A DNA stretch of 64,000 nt from Gemmatimonadota bacterium (GCA_020344215.1 CP070815.1:2418254-2482253), one strand, 5' to 3'. Positions 27,040 through 36,702 are shown, counted from the stretch's first letter. Notes: generated by a model not told the origin, from the letters alone. Translations and numbers: made by a program.

Positions 27040-27558
27040 CTAACGCTCTATCCCGTCACGAGATATGATCCCACGTCTATAGTAGTGCTTCACCTCCTGC
27101 ATCTCGGTGACCAGGTCCGCTCGCTCCAGCAGCTCCGGCGGGGCGCGCCGGCCTGTAAGGACCAGCTCCACCCCCTTTGGCCGTGCCGCTACGAGGGCCA
27201 GTACCTGCTCCAGCGACACCAGGTCGAACCAGAGTGCGACGTTGATCTCGTCGAGCACCACGATATCGTAACGACCCGAGAGCATGGCGGCTCGGGCCGC
27301 GTCCAATCCCCGGCGTGCCCGGACGACGTCCTCAGAAGTTACGTCCTCACGCCGAATGCACTCGGTTTCACCGTACTGCTTGATAGTGATCAACGGATGG
27401 TCGCCTAGCGCGTCCAGCTCGCCGTACCGCTGGCCCTTCATGAATTGGCCGAAGTAAGTCCGCAGCCCGTGGCCCGCGGCGCGCAACGCGAGTCCCAGGG
27501 CAGCAGTGGTCTTCCCCTTGCCGTCCCCGGTATAGATCTGGACGTAGCCCGTCTTCAC
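27040..27558 (-). CDS. cobO: Cob(I)yrinic acid a,c-diamide adenosyltransferase
   Basis: 172 aa, the usual CobA/CobO/BtuR length. P-loop GDGKGKTTAALGLALRA at residues 11-27, and the conserved VVLDEINVALWFDLV and VLTGRRAPPELLERADLVTEM segments. It adds the adenosyl group of ATP to the cobalt of corrinoids in the cytosol, for de novo synthesis or salvage of coenzyme B12. No other cobalamin gene or B12 riboswitch is visible. Lies 9 bases downstream of the uridine phosphorylase gene on the same strand. Confidence 0.93.
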   Translation of the reverse strand: MKTGYVQIYTGDGKGKTTAALGLALRAAGHGLRTYFGQFMKGQRYGELDALGDHPLITIKQYGETECIRREDVTSEDVVRARRGLDAARAAMLSGRYDIVVLDEINVALWFDLVSLEQVLALVAARPKGVELVLTGRRAPPELLERADLVTEMQEVKHYYRRGIISRDGIER

Positions 27559-27567
27559 TGGACTGCC

Positions 27568-28332
27568 CTACTCTGCCGCCAGCAGCCGCCGGAGCGCGGC
27601 CACCGCGACCTTGACCGCCGAGTCCTCGCCGTGCGCCAGGTCCGATTCGCCGATCGCCTCGCCGCCGACGATATTGACGACGCCGGTCACACAGCCGCCA
27701 CGCAGGCCGAGCGCGCTGCACATAGTCAGCAGCGTCGCCGCCTCCATCTCGTAGTTCAGGACGTGGAGGCGCCGCCACTCCTCCGTCGCCCCCTGGAAGC
27801 GCCTCAAGACGTATCCGCTGAACGAGTCGGATCGCTCCTCGCCGGGGTAGAAGCTGGCTGAGGAGGCTGTGATCCCCACGTAATACGGGCAGCCGATCGC
27901 CTCGGCAGCCCCTACCAGTGCAGCTATCAGCTGGTGATGGGCCACAGCTGGGTACTCCAGCGGCGCGTAATCGGTCGAGGCGCCGTCGAGCCGTACCGCC
28001 CCGCTAGTGATGATCACGTCGCCGATAGCGATTTCCGGCTGGATGGCTCCGGTCGTACCGACGCGCAGGAAGGTGCGCACGCCGAGCCGGGCCAGCTCCT
28101 CGACGGCGATGGAGGTGGACGGGCCACCGATGCCCGTGGAGCTCACGAGAACCGGTTGGCCCTCGAGTTGAGCGACGAAAGTTCGGAACTCGCGGCGATT
28201 GGCGATCTCGCGAGCCTGCGGGTCGACGGCGACGGCAATCTTGGCCACGCGTCCCGGATCGCCGGGCAGGAGCGCGTGCGTCGCTCCTCTCACGGACCCG
28301 GCATCCAGATCGAGATGGTAGACCTTGGCCAT
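27568..28332 (-). CDS. udp: Uridine phosphorylase / nucleoside phosphorylase family
   Basis: 254 aa, typical length. GDPGRVAKIA near the start binds phosphate; VSSTGIGGPSTSIAVEEL and FLRVGTTGAIQP form the active-site core; NYEMEAATLLTMCSALGLRGGCV is the ribose-binding motif of this hexameric family. The NYEMEAA form together with FSGYV favours uridine phosphorylase over purine nucleoside phosphorylase, but substrate choice cannot be proved by eye. Splits uridine with phosphate to uracil and ribose-1-phosphate in the cytosol. Confidence 0.88.
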   Translation of the reverse strand: MAKVYHLDLDAGSVRGATHALLPGDPGRVAKIAVAVDPQAREIANRREFRTFVAQLEGQPVLVSSTGIGGPSTSIAVEELARLGVRTFLRVGTTGAIQPEIAIGDVIITSGAVRLDGASTDYAPLEYPAVAHHQLIAALVGAAEAIGCPYYVGITASSASFYPGEERSDSFSGYVLRRFQGATEEWRRLHVLNYEMEAATLLTMCSALGLRGGCVTGVVNIVGGEAIGESDLAHGEDSAVKVAVAALRRLLAAE

Positions 28333-28378
28333 GGCCCGAATATCCGGCCCGAGCGAGCTCGCCGCCAGCGGGGCAGCT

Positions 28379-29272
28379 TCAGTGGCCGGTTTGAAGTACC
28401 CTGACCGGATCTACCGTGGTCGCCCTCAAGGCAGGGAGCAAAGATGCGAGCAGCGCGACGATCGCGAGCAGCAACACGACGCCGACGAACGATACCGGGT
28501 TGGTGGCGCTCACACCGTAGAGCATGTTGCCGATGATGCGGGCGGCGCCGATGGCGCACCCGACACCGATGAGGCTTCCGAGCACTGCGAGTCGGATCCC
28601 TCGTCGGAGCATCAGCTTCAGTATCTGGTTGTTCTCGGCCCCGAACGCCAGGCGGACGCCGATCTCATGTCGTCGTTGCGTCACGTTGAACGACATGACG
28701 CCGTATAGCCCTGCGGCCACCAGTACGAGTGCCAGAACGGCAAAGAGACCGACCAGTAGCGTCATGAAGCGGCGGCCCGACGCCGATCCACGGTACAGCT
28801 CGTCCATTGTGCGGACGCCGGACAGCGGAAGGTCGGCGTCGATCTCCGATAGCTCGCGGCTGATGGACGGAACGAGCGACAGCGGGTCGAGTGCGGCGCG
28901 CACGACAAGCCACTTCTCCGTCAGAAAGCTGCGGCTGAACGGGAAGTAGATCTCACGAAGGACCTCGGCTTCCAGCCCGTACTGCCGGACGTCATCGACG
29001 ACCCCGACGACGACGGCGTCGAACCAGCGATCCAGCTTCGTTACGGTGCTCGACCGGTCGGCCTTCAGGATGTCGGAGGCCAGCCCTCCCCAATCGCTGA
29101 TCAGCTCACGTGCGCGGGCGTCGGCCGCTTCCTCGCTGGCGCCCCGCGACACCGCCTCCTCGTACAGGTCCTCGAGCTGACTCGCCAGCTCGTCGACGAT
29201 CCCCTCGGCCCTGCCAACCTTCATCTCGGGGAGCGGCAGGCGCTCCCGGACATACTGCCTCCAGTCACGCAT
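28379..29272 (-). CDS. Internally deleted ADOP-type ABC permease
   Basis: 297 aa, against about 800-900 in intact relatives. Residues 1-72 are the N-terminal permease-prefix helices (ELASQLEDLYEEAVSRGASE, ADARARELISDWGGLASDIL). At about residue 80 the sequence jumps directly to VVVGVVDDVRQYGLEA, which belongs near residue 600 of a full ADOP, and goes on to the C-terminal FtsX domain with three helices (LYGVMSFNVTQRRHEIGVRL). The whole first FtsX domain and most of the periplasmic domain are missing, yet the frame is kept. Starts 8 bases inside the PadR gene end. May be a decaying gene or a mini-permease. Confidence 0.75.
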   Translation of the reverse strand: MRDWRQYVRERLPLPEMKVGRAEGIVDELASQLEDLYEEAVSRGASEEAADARARELISDWGGLASDILKADRSSTVTKLDRWFDAVVVGVVDDVRQYGLEAEVLREIYFPFSRSFLTEKWLVVRAALDPLSLVPSISRELSEIDADLPLSGVRTMDELYRGSASGRRFMTLLVGLFAVLALVLVAAGLYGVMSFNVTQRRHEIGVRLAFGAENNQILKLMLRRGIRLAVLGSLIGVGCAIGAARIIGNMLYGVSATNPVSFVGVVLLLAIVALLASLLPALRATTVDPVRVLQTGH

Positions 29273-29597
29273 TCTCCAAGCCCAGGATCTGGTTCACCGC
29301 GGCGGCAAACTGCGTCCACGTCTCCTGCTGCTCCGCCAGCGCCTCCCCACCCTTAGCGGTCAAGCGGTAGAAGCGGCGCCGCCGCTGCCCCGCCTTCTCC
29401 ACCCAGCGGCCGCTGATCCACCCCTTCTTCTCCATCCGACAGAGCACCGGGTAGAGGGAGGGGATCTGGAACTGCAGCCGGCCGCCGGAGCGCGCCTCGA
29501 TCAACTTGCCGATCTCGTACGCGTGCCGCGGCGCGTGATCGGGCAGATGCAGGATCAGCAGCTCGACGCTCCCCTTTTTCAGCTCCGAGCTGAACAT
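29265..29597 (-). CDS. PadR-family transcriptional repressor
   Basis: 110 aa from ATG 29597 with GGAGG 8 bases upstream; the longer reading to 29684 would run through the operator. PadR signatures: ELKKGSVELLILHLPDHAPRHAYEIGKLI and QFQIPSLYPVLCRMEKKGWI, then a wing with the basic GQRRRRFYRLT. It is translationally coupled to the truncated ADOP gene, the usual pairing in Acidobacteria and Gemmatimonadota. A perfect palindrome 23 bases upstream of the start is the likely autoregulatory operator. Confidence 0.9.
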   Translation of the reverse strand: MFSSELKKGSVELLILHLPDHAPRHAYEIGKLIEARSGGRLQFQIPSLYPVLCRMEKKGWISGRWVEKAGQRRRRFYRLTAKGGEALAEQQETWTQFAAAVNQILGLENA

Positions 29598-29620
29598 CTT
29601 CGCCTCCTGTATGCCCATGC

Positions 29621-29643
29621 TATATATTGCATCGCAATATATA
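29621..29643. promoter_or_regulatory. PadR operator palindrome
   Basis: Perfect 10-bp inverted repeat TATATATTGC (29621-29630), spacer ATC, GCAATATATA (29634-29643). It is AT-rich in a GC-rich region, lies just upstream of the PadR start and provides TATA-like -10 material on the minus strand. PadR repressors bind dyads of this size. Confidence 0.7.
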
Positions 29644-29687
29644 ATGAGGGCGATGGGACGCTCCACAGCCGGGCGGGCGGACATCGA

Positions 29688-31856
29688 TCAGCTTTCGCGT
29701 AGGGCGCGGAGGATCCTCTCAGCTGTCATCGGGAGCACGAAGGTGCGGACACCGATGGCATCGTAGACGGCATTGGCGATTACGGCGCCCATAGGTGTGA
29801 TCGCAGGCTCCCCACAGCCGGACGGGGGCATCTCTTGGTTGTCAACCAGCACCGTCTCGATCTGCGGCACCCAGGAGAAGCGAGGTAGCTTGTAGGTATC
29901 GAAGTCCTTGTCGAGCACCTCGCCCCCGTTGAAGCGGACTTCCTCGCTGAGAACGTAGCCGAGCCCCATCGTGATGCAGCCCTCGATCTGCAGTCGGACA
30001 CCGTCGGGGTTGATCACCTCGCCCGTGTCCTGGGCGCAAACGACACGCTTCACCTTGACGGCGCCGGTTGCCCGGTCGACCTCGACCTCCGCCATGGTAG
30101 CGACGTAGGTGTCGTGATAGTCGGTGATGGCGAGTCCGTGGCCGCGCCCGCTGGGAGCCACCGCCCACTCGCGCCCAAACTTCTCGGCCGCCGCTTCCAC
30201 GACTCGGCGCATCCTCTCGTCCACGAGATTGGCGAACCGGAACGACAGCGGATCCTTGCCGGCCGCCTGCGCCATGATGTCCATCTGCTGCTCCATGGCG
30301 AAGACGTTCGTATTGCTGGCCGGCGCGCGCCAGGCGCCGACCGAGAAGGGATGGGCTGGGTGTCCCCCACCGCCCCAACTCCCACGTGACAGGACACGAT
30401 GATGGGGGATGTGATAGACCGGCTCGGAGCTTCGCGAGCCGCCGAACAGGTTGTCGTAGTCCCAGTAGACCACCCTGTTCGCGCGGTCGAACCCCGATTT
30501 CACTTTGACGACCGCCGCCGGCCGGAACGTGTCGTAGAAGAACTCCTCCTGGCGGGTCCACGCCACCTGCACCGGCCGGCCGGCCAGCTTGGCCAGGCGG
30601 GCCGTCTCCGTCACCTGCCGGTTGCTCGCCTTGCCGCCGAACCCTCCGCCCACAAACGGCGTGATCACGCGCACGTCCTCGGCGGGAATACCCAGCGCCT
30701 CCGCCGCCTGGCCCTGGACCCAGAACGGTGCCTGCGTGGACGCCCAGACGGTGGCGCGGTCGCCTTCCAGCTGAACCAACGCCGTATGGGGCTCGATGGG
30801 CGCGTGGGCCACATAGTGATTCAGGTAAGTGACCTCGAACGTCTTCACCGCGAGCCTTCGCCCCTCGTCCAGGTCGCCGGCTGCTGCGAATGTCTCAGCC
30901 TCTGGCGCCAAGCTCTCCAGGTGCTCGAAGATGTTGCTGTTGTCCACCGTCCTCTCGGGCTCGCTGTAGCGGGCCTCTATCCTGGCGAGGGCGCGCTCCG
31001 CCACATCCGGGTACTCGTGCAGCACAGCCACCAGGTCGCCGTCACGCACCACACGAACCCCATCGATCTCCTCGGCGGCCGACGTATCCACGTGCTCGAG
31101 GGTCGCGCCGTGCATCGGCGGCCTCAAGATCCGAGCGTACAGCATGCCGGGCACACGGATGTCGCCGCAGTAACGGGCCAGGCCGGTTACCTTCACCTCG
31201 GCGTCCGCGCGAGACGCACCCTTCCCACAGATCCGCAGTTCGGAGCGACCCTTGGGCGTTGTACTCGCCTCGATACGGTGCTCCAGTTGCTTGCCACGTG
31301 CGAGCTCGGCGTACGAGACTCTCTTACCCGGATCGTCCTGGTCGAAGACCACGCCGTCTTCGACGGCCAGTCGATCCTGCGACGCACCCAGGTGCTCCGC
31401 CGCCAACTCGATCAACAGCGCCCGAGCCGCGGCGCCCGCTCGACGGAGGGCCGGTCCGTACTGTCTCGTGCTCAGCGAGCCCACCGTCGCCATGTCCCGC
31501 GGGCAAAGCGCCGTGTCGCCCATCACCATATCGACCGAATCGAGCGACACATCGAGCTCGTCTGCCAGCATCTGGGCGAGCGACGTGATGATCCCCTGCC
31601 CCATCTCGATCTTGCCGGAGTAACAGTTGACCCGGCCGGCCTCGCCGATGTGCAGGTAGGCACTGATCTCGTCCGGATAGCGTCCGCCCCTTCTCTGCTG
31701 CGCCAGCGCCAGCGACTCCTCCATCGCGGCGAGCGGCTCGCCTGCCGTGAAGATGATGGTGATTCCGCCCAGGACCTTGAGCATCTCCCGGCGGCTCAGC
31801 GTGAACGCGTCGGAAACGTGCTCGGGCTCGCAAAAGCAGTACTCGTCCGGTCTCAT
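29688..31856 (-). CDS. Molybdopterin-binding subunit, xanthine dehydrogenase / isoquinoline 1-oxidoreductase family
   Basis: 722 aa. A twin-arginine signal (SRREMLKVLGGITIIF, residues 21-36) indicates export of the folded enzyme. Molybdenum-hydroxylase motifs: KIEMGQGIITSLAQMLADEL, PFVGGGFGGKASNRQ (cofactor binding), FSVGAWRAPASNTNVFAMEQ, and near the C-terminus PPSGCGEPAITPMGAVIANA with the catalytic Glu. The enzyme class hydroxylates aromatic N-heterocycles or oxidises aldehydes, passing electrons to the 2Fe-2S subunit and a cytochrome. The four-base overlap with that subunit's gene shows an operon. No FAD subunit is present, as in the IorAB type. Confidence 0.9.
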   Translation of the reverse strand: MRPDEYCFCEPEHVSDAFTLSRREMLKVLGGITIIFTAGEPLAAMEESLALAQQRRGGRYPDEISAYLHIGEAGRVNCYSGKIEMGQGIITSLAQMLADELDVSLDSVDMVMGDTALCPRDMATVGSLSTRQYGPALRRAGAAARALLIELAAEHLGASQDRLAVEDGVVFDQDDPGKRVSYAELARGKQLEHRIEASTTPKGRSELRICGKGASRADAEVKVTGLARYCGDIRVPGMLYARILRPPMHGATLEHVDTSAAEEIDGVRVVRDGDLVAVLHEYPDVAERALARIEARYSEPERTVDNSNIFEHLESLAPEAETFAAAGDLDEGRRLAVKTFEVTYLNHYVAHAPIEPHTALVQLEGDRATVWASTQAPFWVQGQAAEALGIPAEDVRVITPFVGGGFGGKASNRQVTETARLAKLAGRPVQVAWTRQEEFFYDTFRPAAVVKVKSGFDRANRVVYWDYDNLFGGSRSSEPVYHIPHHRVLSRGSWGGGGHPAHPFSVGAWRAPASNTNVFAMEQQMDIMAQAAGKDPLSFRFANLVDERMRRVVEAAAEKFGREWAVAPSGRGHGLAITDYHDTYVATMAEVEVDRATGAVKVKRVVCAQDTGEVINPDGVRLQIEGCITMGLGYVLSEEVRFNGGEVLDKDFDTYKLPRFSWVPQIETVLVDNQEMPPSGCGEPAITPMGAVIANAVYDAIGVRTFVLPMTAERILRALRES

Positions 31857-32332
31857 GGGCGGCCTCCATTCATCTTCCTGGACGCCGTCTGGATGGCCTC
31901 GAGGACGCGCTTATGGCTTCCGCAACGGCAGAGGTTGCCCTCCATGTGTGCGATGATCTGGTCGCCCGAGGGATTGGAGTTCCGCCGCAGCAGGCTGTAG
32001 GCGGAGAGAATCATCCCGGACGTGCAGAACCCACACTGCATCGCGTCGTGCTCCACAAACGCCTGCTGCACCGGATGTAGCACCGCGTCGGATGCCAGAC
32101 CCTCGACCGTCGTCACTTCTTTACCTTGTACCTCCCTCACGGGAAACATACAGGAGCGGACGGCCTCGCCGTCGACCAGCACCGTACAGGCCCCGCAGAG
32201 GCCCGCGCCACACCCATACTTCGCACCGGTAAGGGCAAGGTCGGTGCGGAGCACCCACAGGAGCAGGCGATCTGCGTCGAGCGTGAGGGTCGTGGCTCGG
32301 CCATTGAGTTGGAACTCAACGACTTCTTTCAT
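31853..32332 (-). CDS. 2Fe-2S subunit of molybdenum hydroxylase
   Basis: 159 aa from ATG 32332, with GGGAGAG upstream; the frame is open to 32458 but the family starts at KEVVEFQLNG. Two iron-sulfur centres are visible: plant-type CGAGLCGACTVLVDG near residue 45 (first Cys at YGCG) and the C-terminal CGFCTSGM ... NLCRCGSH. It carries electrons from the molybdenum subunit. ATGA overlap with the downstream molybdopterin subunit gene. No signal peptide of its own, so it would ride out with the Tat-exported partner. Confidence 0.92.
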   Translation of the reverse strand: MKEVVEFQLNGRATTLTLDADRLLLWVLRTDLALTGAKYGCGAGLCGACTVLVDGEAVRSCMFPVREVQGKEVTTVEGLASDAVLHPVQQAFVEHDAMQCGFCTSGMILSAYSLLRRNSNPSGDQIIAHMEGNLCRCGSHKRVLEAIQTASRKMNGGRP

Positions 32333-32496
32333 GCGACTCTCCCGGCAAGAGACAGCTTCTCGGACAGCCTTCAGGCTAGTCCAAACACCTAGAGTGCTTC
32401 GGTGGCTGTCACGTTGTTGCGAACCGCTGCGGCCGCGCAAGGGCTGTTCGGGGAACACCGCAAGTCATCATGCGAGCCGCTACGGCCTGCTGGCGC

Positions 32497-34089
32497 CTAT
32501 CTCGCTCGCCACTCCCTGGCGTCGAGCAGCTCGCCTGCGGGAGTCACGGCCTGAAGCGTAACCCTGTCGGAGCTAGCCTCGAAGAGACAGAAGTGGTGCA
32601 GGTCGAAGAAGACCTGCGAATAGGGGTTCTGCAAGTCTGCATCCTCAGTCCTGCGATATAGCCCCGCTCCGCCGCCGCCGCAGGTGATGGCAGTCAGACC
32701 GTCGGGCAGCTCGGACCGCTCGTACACGTGGTCGTGGCCCGCAACAAACGCTGTTGCGCCGCGCTTGCTCAAGATCGGGATTATGATCTCACGAGCATCT
32801 CTTGCCGGTCGTTCAACGGGATGCCCCTCCTCGTCCAATCGTCCGTGCCCGCTCGACGAAAAACCCGGGTAGTGGGTAAACAGGAATACGAACCGGGCCT
32901 TAGACTGGGACAGCGTTTCCTCTAACCAGTGCGCGTTATCGCTTTCGTTGGACCAGTCCTGCTCGCCATCGATGCCGATCAGCAACACGCTGCCCAGCTC
33001 CTGTAACCAGTTGCGGGCGCGGCCGTCCTCCGAAGGGGTGAAGAAGATCTCGTCGTAGAACGGGGCATTCCTTTCGTGGTTACCTATCACTGCGTAGACC
33101 GGGACGTTTTCGAGGAGGGCCCGTCCGGGTTCCCAGAATTCCGTATCCCATTCCCAATCGCGTCGGCCGTTGGTGACCATGTCACCAACGTGAACCACGA
33201 GGTCTGGCCGGCTCTCCGCCACGGCCTCAGCAACCGCCTGCCAGTCCGCGACATTCGTTCTGGTGTCGCCGACCACGACGAACCTGAGGCCGCCGCCTTG
33301 CAGGCTGGGCGGTTCGATCGTCCTGCCGGCCCAGTAACCGTCCCGCTCCGCGACGACCGCGTAGGCCCCAGCCTCTCCCGAATCCTGCCGTGGCACGCGC
33401 ACCCGGTGCAGGAGCCCAAGACCCGTACCCGCCACACGTTCCATCCCCTCCAGACCATCCAGGCGCCGAGCAGCTTCGGTCCTGTAGACCGATACCGTCG
33501 CCGGCATGTTGGTGCGGCAAGTCACCGTGAAGGACTCCTCGTCGAAGGCGCCCAGCAGAGGGCCCGTCTGGAAACTCAGATCGCTACTCCGCAGGGCCGT
33601 GAGTGAAATCTCGGGCGCGAACACCATGTCGCTCTCCTGTGAGCCGTTTCGCACCTCCATTTCAACGACCAGGCTATTCTCACCTGTCGTCAGCCACCGC
33701 GGATCTATCCCCGGAACAGCCCGGTACAACATGTCTTCCAGCGGTGGAGCGAGCTCCCGATCGTTCAGGACGAAGCGCATCGCTCGCACGGGCGCCACCA
33801 CATCGTGGCTCAGCGTAAGCGATGCGTACCGCCCCGTGCCTGAGGGATCGGCGACAGCCTCTGGCACAACGAACGACAGCCTGACCATCACGGTCGCCCT
33901 CGTACGCGGCGAAATCGTGGGTGGCTCCGCGGAGAAAGTCTCACCCGCATCGAGGCTGTACAGGACCCCGGCACCTTGCAGTAGGTCCGCTGGCTCGCTG
34001 CCCGTCTCGCTGCGGACGCAGGCCGCTTCACCTATCAGGCAGCAGATGAGGATCCCGCCGGCGAGAAGCGTGAGCGACGATCGACGCAT
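32497..34089 (-). CDS. Secreted calcineurin-like metallophosphoesterase (purple acid phosphatase-like)
   Basis: 530 aa from ATG 34089 with GAGGG about 9 bases upstream; the extra 46 codons to 34227 lack a signal. Signal/lipobox-like N-terminus ends near IGEAAC. The first 230 residues are beta-rich. The phosphoesterase domain has the dimetal motifs in order: GDTRTN, GDMVTNG, GNHERN, HYPGFS and GHDHVYERS. The order and the GHDHVYER ending resemble purple acid phosphatases and alkaline phosphodiesterases. Would release phosphate from organic esters outside the cytoplasm; substrate unknown. Upstream ADOP gene is same-strand, 134 bases away. Confidence 0.87.
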   Translation of the reverse strand: MRRSSLTLLAGGILICCLIGEAACVRSETGSEPADLLQGAGVLYSLDAGETFSAEPPTISPRTRATVMVRLSFVVPEAVADPSGTGRYASLTLSHDVVAPVRAMRFVLNDRELAPPLEDMLYRAVPGIDPRWLTTGENSLVVEMEVRNGSQESDMVFAPEISLTALRSSDLSFQTGPLLGAFDEESFTVTCRTNMPATVSVYRTEAARRLDGLEGMERVAGTGLGLLHRVRVPRQDSGEAGAYAVVAERDGYWAGRTIEPPSLQGGGLRFVVVGDTRTNVADWQAVAEAVAESRPDLVVHVGDMVTNGRRDWEWDTEFWEPGRALLENVPVYAVIGNHERNAPFYDEIFFTPSEDGRARNWLQELGSVLLIGIDGEQDWSNESDNAHWLEETLSQSKARFVFLFTHYPGFSSSGHGRLDEEGHPVERPARDAREIIIPILSKRGATAFVAGHDHVYERSELPDGLTAITCGGGGAGLYRRTEDADLQNPYSQVFFDLHHFCLFEASSDRVTLQAVTPAGELLDAREWRAR

Positions 34090-34223
34090 ACCCGTCACCC
34101 TCTGTTCACCACTGGAAGAACGGGGGCCACCAACCTGGCTCAGCACACCGAATTGGCCGAGAGACCGACGTCGTGAGGAACTGGGCATGTGGTTACCTCG
34201 TTCTGGGGCGTCCTGGCCCAACG

Positions 34224-36692
34224 TCACTCGTGGCGCACGGCCGTCATCGGGTCGACCGTTGCCGCTCTACGAGCAGGTATGTAAGCGGCCGACAGCGCGG
34301 CTGCGATGAGCACGCCCGTGCCGGCGGCCAAGGTGAGTGGGTCGACCGGCTCGACGCCGTAGAGCAGGGTTCGCACTAGCTCCGTCAGCGCCAGTGAAGC
34401 GGTAAGTCCGACGCCGAGCCCCAGAGCCACCGGGACCAGCGCCCGCCCGACCATCAAGCGGCCAATGTCGCTGCGCTGCGCGCCGATCGACATGCGGATG
34501 CCGATCTCTCGTGTTCTGCGGCTGACGGCCAGGCTCATGACGCTGAAGATGCCGACCGCCGCCAATGCCAGCCCGAGGAATGCCAGGCCCGAGAACATCT
34601 CGGCGTTCATCCGGTGCGTGTAGAGGAATCCCCGCACCACATCGTTGTAAGTCACGACGTTGACGATGGCGAGGTGCGGCTCGAAGTCCCGCAGCCATCG
34701 ATGGAGGTACGGCACCGCGGCTCCCGGATGGCCGGTCGTCGCGACCAGCAGCGCGCTACCCGTCGGGTAGGCGTGCTGAGGATACGAGAAGTAAGCCGTC
34801 GGCTCCGTTTCGCCGAGGAAGTCTTGAGTCTTCGTATCGCGCACGACCCCGACGATCTCGAACGCCCGATCCGCGCCGTCACGCGCGGGCCACCAGAGAC
34901 GGCGACCTACCGACGCCTCTCCAGCGAAATAGCGATTCGCCAGCTTCTCATTGACCACGGCAACGTCCGGCGCTCCGGCCGTATCGCCGGCGACGAAGCT
35001 ACGTCCCTGCACGACCTCGATTCCCAGCGCTTCGAAGAACCCCGGTATGACCTTGGAATAGATGAGCGTAACCGGATCACTCTGCCCGTCCAACCGCAGT
35101 TCCGCCGACATGTGAGGCGACAGCAGCGGGTAGTCCGCCACTGTGGCGGCGCGCGCCCACGGCTCCTCGCCGACCCGCGCTGCGACCTCGCGGAAGAATC
35201 GGTCGCGCTCATCGATCTCCAGGGTGGTGCTACTGGTCGAGATGTGGGTCACTACCAGGCGATCGAACGAGAACCCTGGGTCGACATCGCCTACTGTGCC
35301 GAGCGTTCGCAATACGAGACCGGCCACCACCAGGAGCAGCACCGCGAGCGCGACCTGGGCTGCCACGAGAATGTCGTGCACACCCGGAAGGCGCAGCCCC
35401 CAGATCCGACTCGGGCCACCGATCGGCAGAGTAGCGTCGATCTTCAGCGTGTCCACCAGATCGCGACGCGAAGCCCGGATCGCCGGCAACAGCCCCGCAA
35501 CGAGCCCGGTGACCACAGCGATCGCCAGCGCGAACGCCACGACGCGGAGATCGACCGCCGCTTCCCGGGCCACGTTGGCTCCCCAGACGCTGGGTCGTGC
35601 GAAGTACGAGCCCAACCGCGCACTGACCGGACCGGCCAGGGCCAGCGCGACGCCGCCCGCCAGCCCGGCGAGCAGCACGTTCTCGATCAGGACCTGTCGA
35701 AGCAGTCGACCGGGAGACGCACCGAGCGCCGCCCGCATCGATATCTCGCGCTGGCGTCCGACGGCCACCGACAGCAGCAGGTTCGCCACGTTGGCGCAGA
35801 CCAGAAGTAGAAGTACGCCGGCGCCCACGATCATCAGGCGGACCGTGGCCTGCTCGGCGTGTCGGGCGCGCGGGTCGATCCAGGTCGCCGGGCCGAGCCG
35901 CAGACTTCGCGGCCCCGTCTGGCTCGGATAGGCCTCATCGAGCCCCGCCGCCAGCGCCTGCAATGCCACCAGCGCCGCCCCTTCTCGGACACCGTCACGC
36001 AGTCGACCGTAGACCCGCACCAGTGGCACGTCACGATCCTCGGAGAACGCCGCCCAGCGCGTGTATCTGTCCTTGAACGGGGCGAAGGGGATCCAAACAT
36101 CGGGCCGGAAGCTGGAGGCCGTGCCCAGGAACTCCGGCGCCGCGACGCCCACCACTGTGAAGGGCCTGAAGTTGAGATAGATCGTGCTCCCGATGACCGC
36201 TGAGTCGCCGTTGAAGCTGCGCAGCCACCAGGCGTGGGAGATGACCGCCGCAGGATCCGACCCGGGCCGATCGTCATCGACCGAGAGAGCACGGCCGACG
36301 CTCATCTCGACGTCGAGCACGGAAAAGTAACTGCCGGAGACCGCCTCGAGCCACGCGACCTCCGTCATGCTCTCGAGGCGCACGCTGGCGGCGTAGAACG
36401 GCTGTGCCGCGGCGATGCCCGCGAACGCTCCACCCGCGGCAGCGTAGTCGAGGAAATCAAGGTATGAGATGTCCTGGTTGGCGTTCTCGTCCTCGACCCC
36501 GAAAACCCGGACTAGTCGATCTGCGTCCACTCCCGGAAACGGCTGATAGAACCCATTGATGTAGGTGAACACGGCCACGGCGGCAGAGAGACCGAGTGTC
36601 AGGATGATCACCGCGACCATCGGGTAGAACGGCCTGCGGCTGAGGCCGCGCACCGACGTACGCAGGTCATGCACCAACCCAGAGAAGCTCAT
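34224..36692 (-). CDS. ADOP-type MacB/FtsX ABC permease
   Basis: 822 aa, full length. A short head (LVHDLRTSVRGLSRRPFYPM) leads to the first membrane helix, a large MacB periplasmic domain, FtsX domain 1 (MIVGAGVLLLLVCANVANLL, GRQREISMRAALGASPGRLL), a second periplasmic domain, and FtsX domain 2 (FSVMSLAVSRRTREIGIRMS). It ends with RRAATVDPMTAVRHE, the usual ADOP tail. No ATPase is encoded nearby, hence 'orphan'. Such permeases are thought to work in lipoprotein or peptide efflux complexes. The alpha/beta hydrolase gene is 10 bases upstream, so they form an operon. Confidence 0.88.
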   Translation of the reverse strand: MSFSGLVHDLRTSVRGLSRRPFYPMVAVIILTLGLSAAVAVFTYINGFYQPFPGVDADRLVRVFGVEDENANQDISYLDFLDYAAAGGAFAGIAAAQPFYAASVRLESMTEVAWLEAVSGSYFSVLDVEMSVGRALSVDDDRPGSDPAAVISHAWWLRSFNGDSAVIGSTIYLNFRPFTVVGVAAPEFLGTASSFRPDVWIPFAPFKDRYTRWAAFSEDRDVPLVRVYGRLRDGVREGAALVALQALAAGLDEAYPSQTGPRSLRLGPATWIDPRARHAEQATVRLMIVGAGVLLLLVCANVANLLLSVAVGRQREISMRAALGASPGRLLRQVLIENVLLAGLAGGVALALAGPVSARLGSYFARPSVWGANVAREAAVDLRVVAFALAIAVVTGLVAGLLPAIRASRRDLVDTLKIDATLPIGGPSRIWGLRLPGVHDILVAAQVALAVLLLVVAGLVLRTLGTVGDVDPGFSFDRLVVTHISTSSTTLEIDERDRFFREVAARVGEEPWARAATVADYPLLSPHMSAELRLDGQSDPVTLIYSKVIPGFFEALGIEVVQGRSFVAGDTAGAPDVAVVNEKLANRYFAGEASVGRRLWWPARDGADRAFEIVGVVRDTKTQDFLGETEPTAYFSYPQHAYPTGSALLVATTGHPGAAVPYLHRWLRDFEPHLAIVNVVTYNDVVRGFLYTHRMNAEMFSGLAFLGLALAAVGIFSVMSLAVSRRTREIGIRMSIGAQRSDIGRLMVGRALVPVALGLGVGLTASLALTELVRTLLYGVEPVDPLTLAAGTGVLIAAALSAAYIPARRAATVDPMTAVRHE

Positions 36693-36702
36693 CGCATTCC
36701 TC

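Noticed and set aside
27040..27558. Cobalamin riboswitch near cobO
   Set aside because: The gap to the uridine phosphorylase gene is only 9 bases and no B12-box-like sequence is visible upstream.
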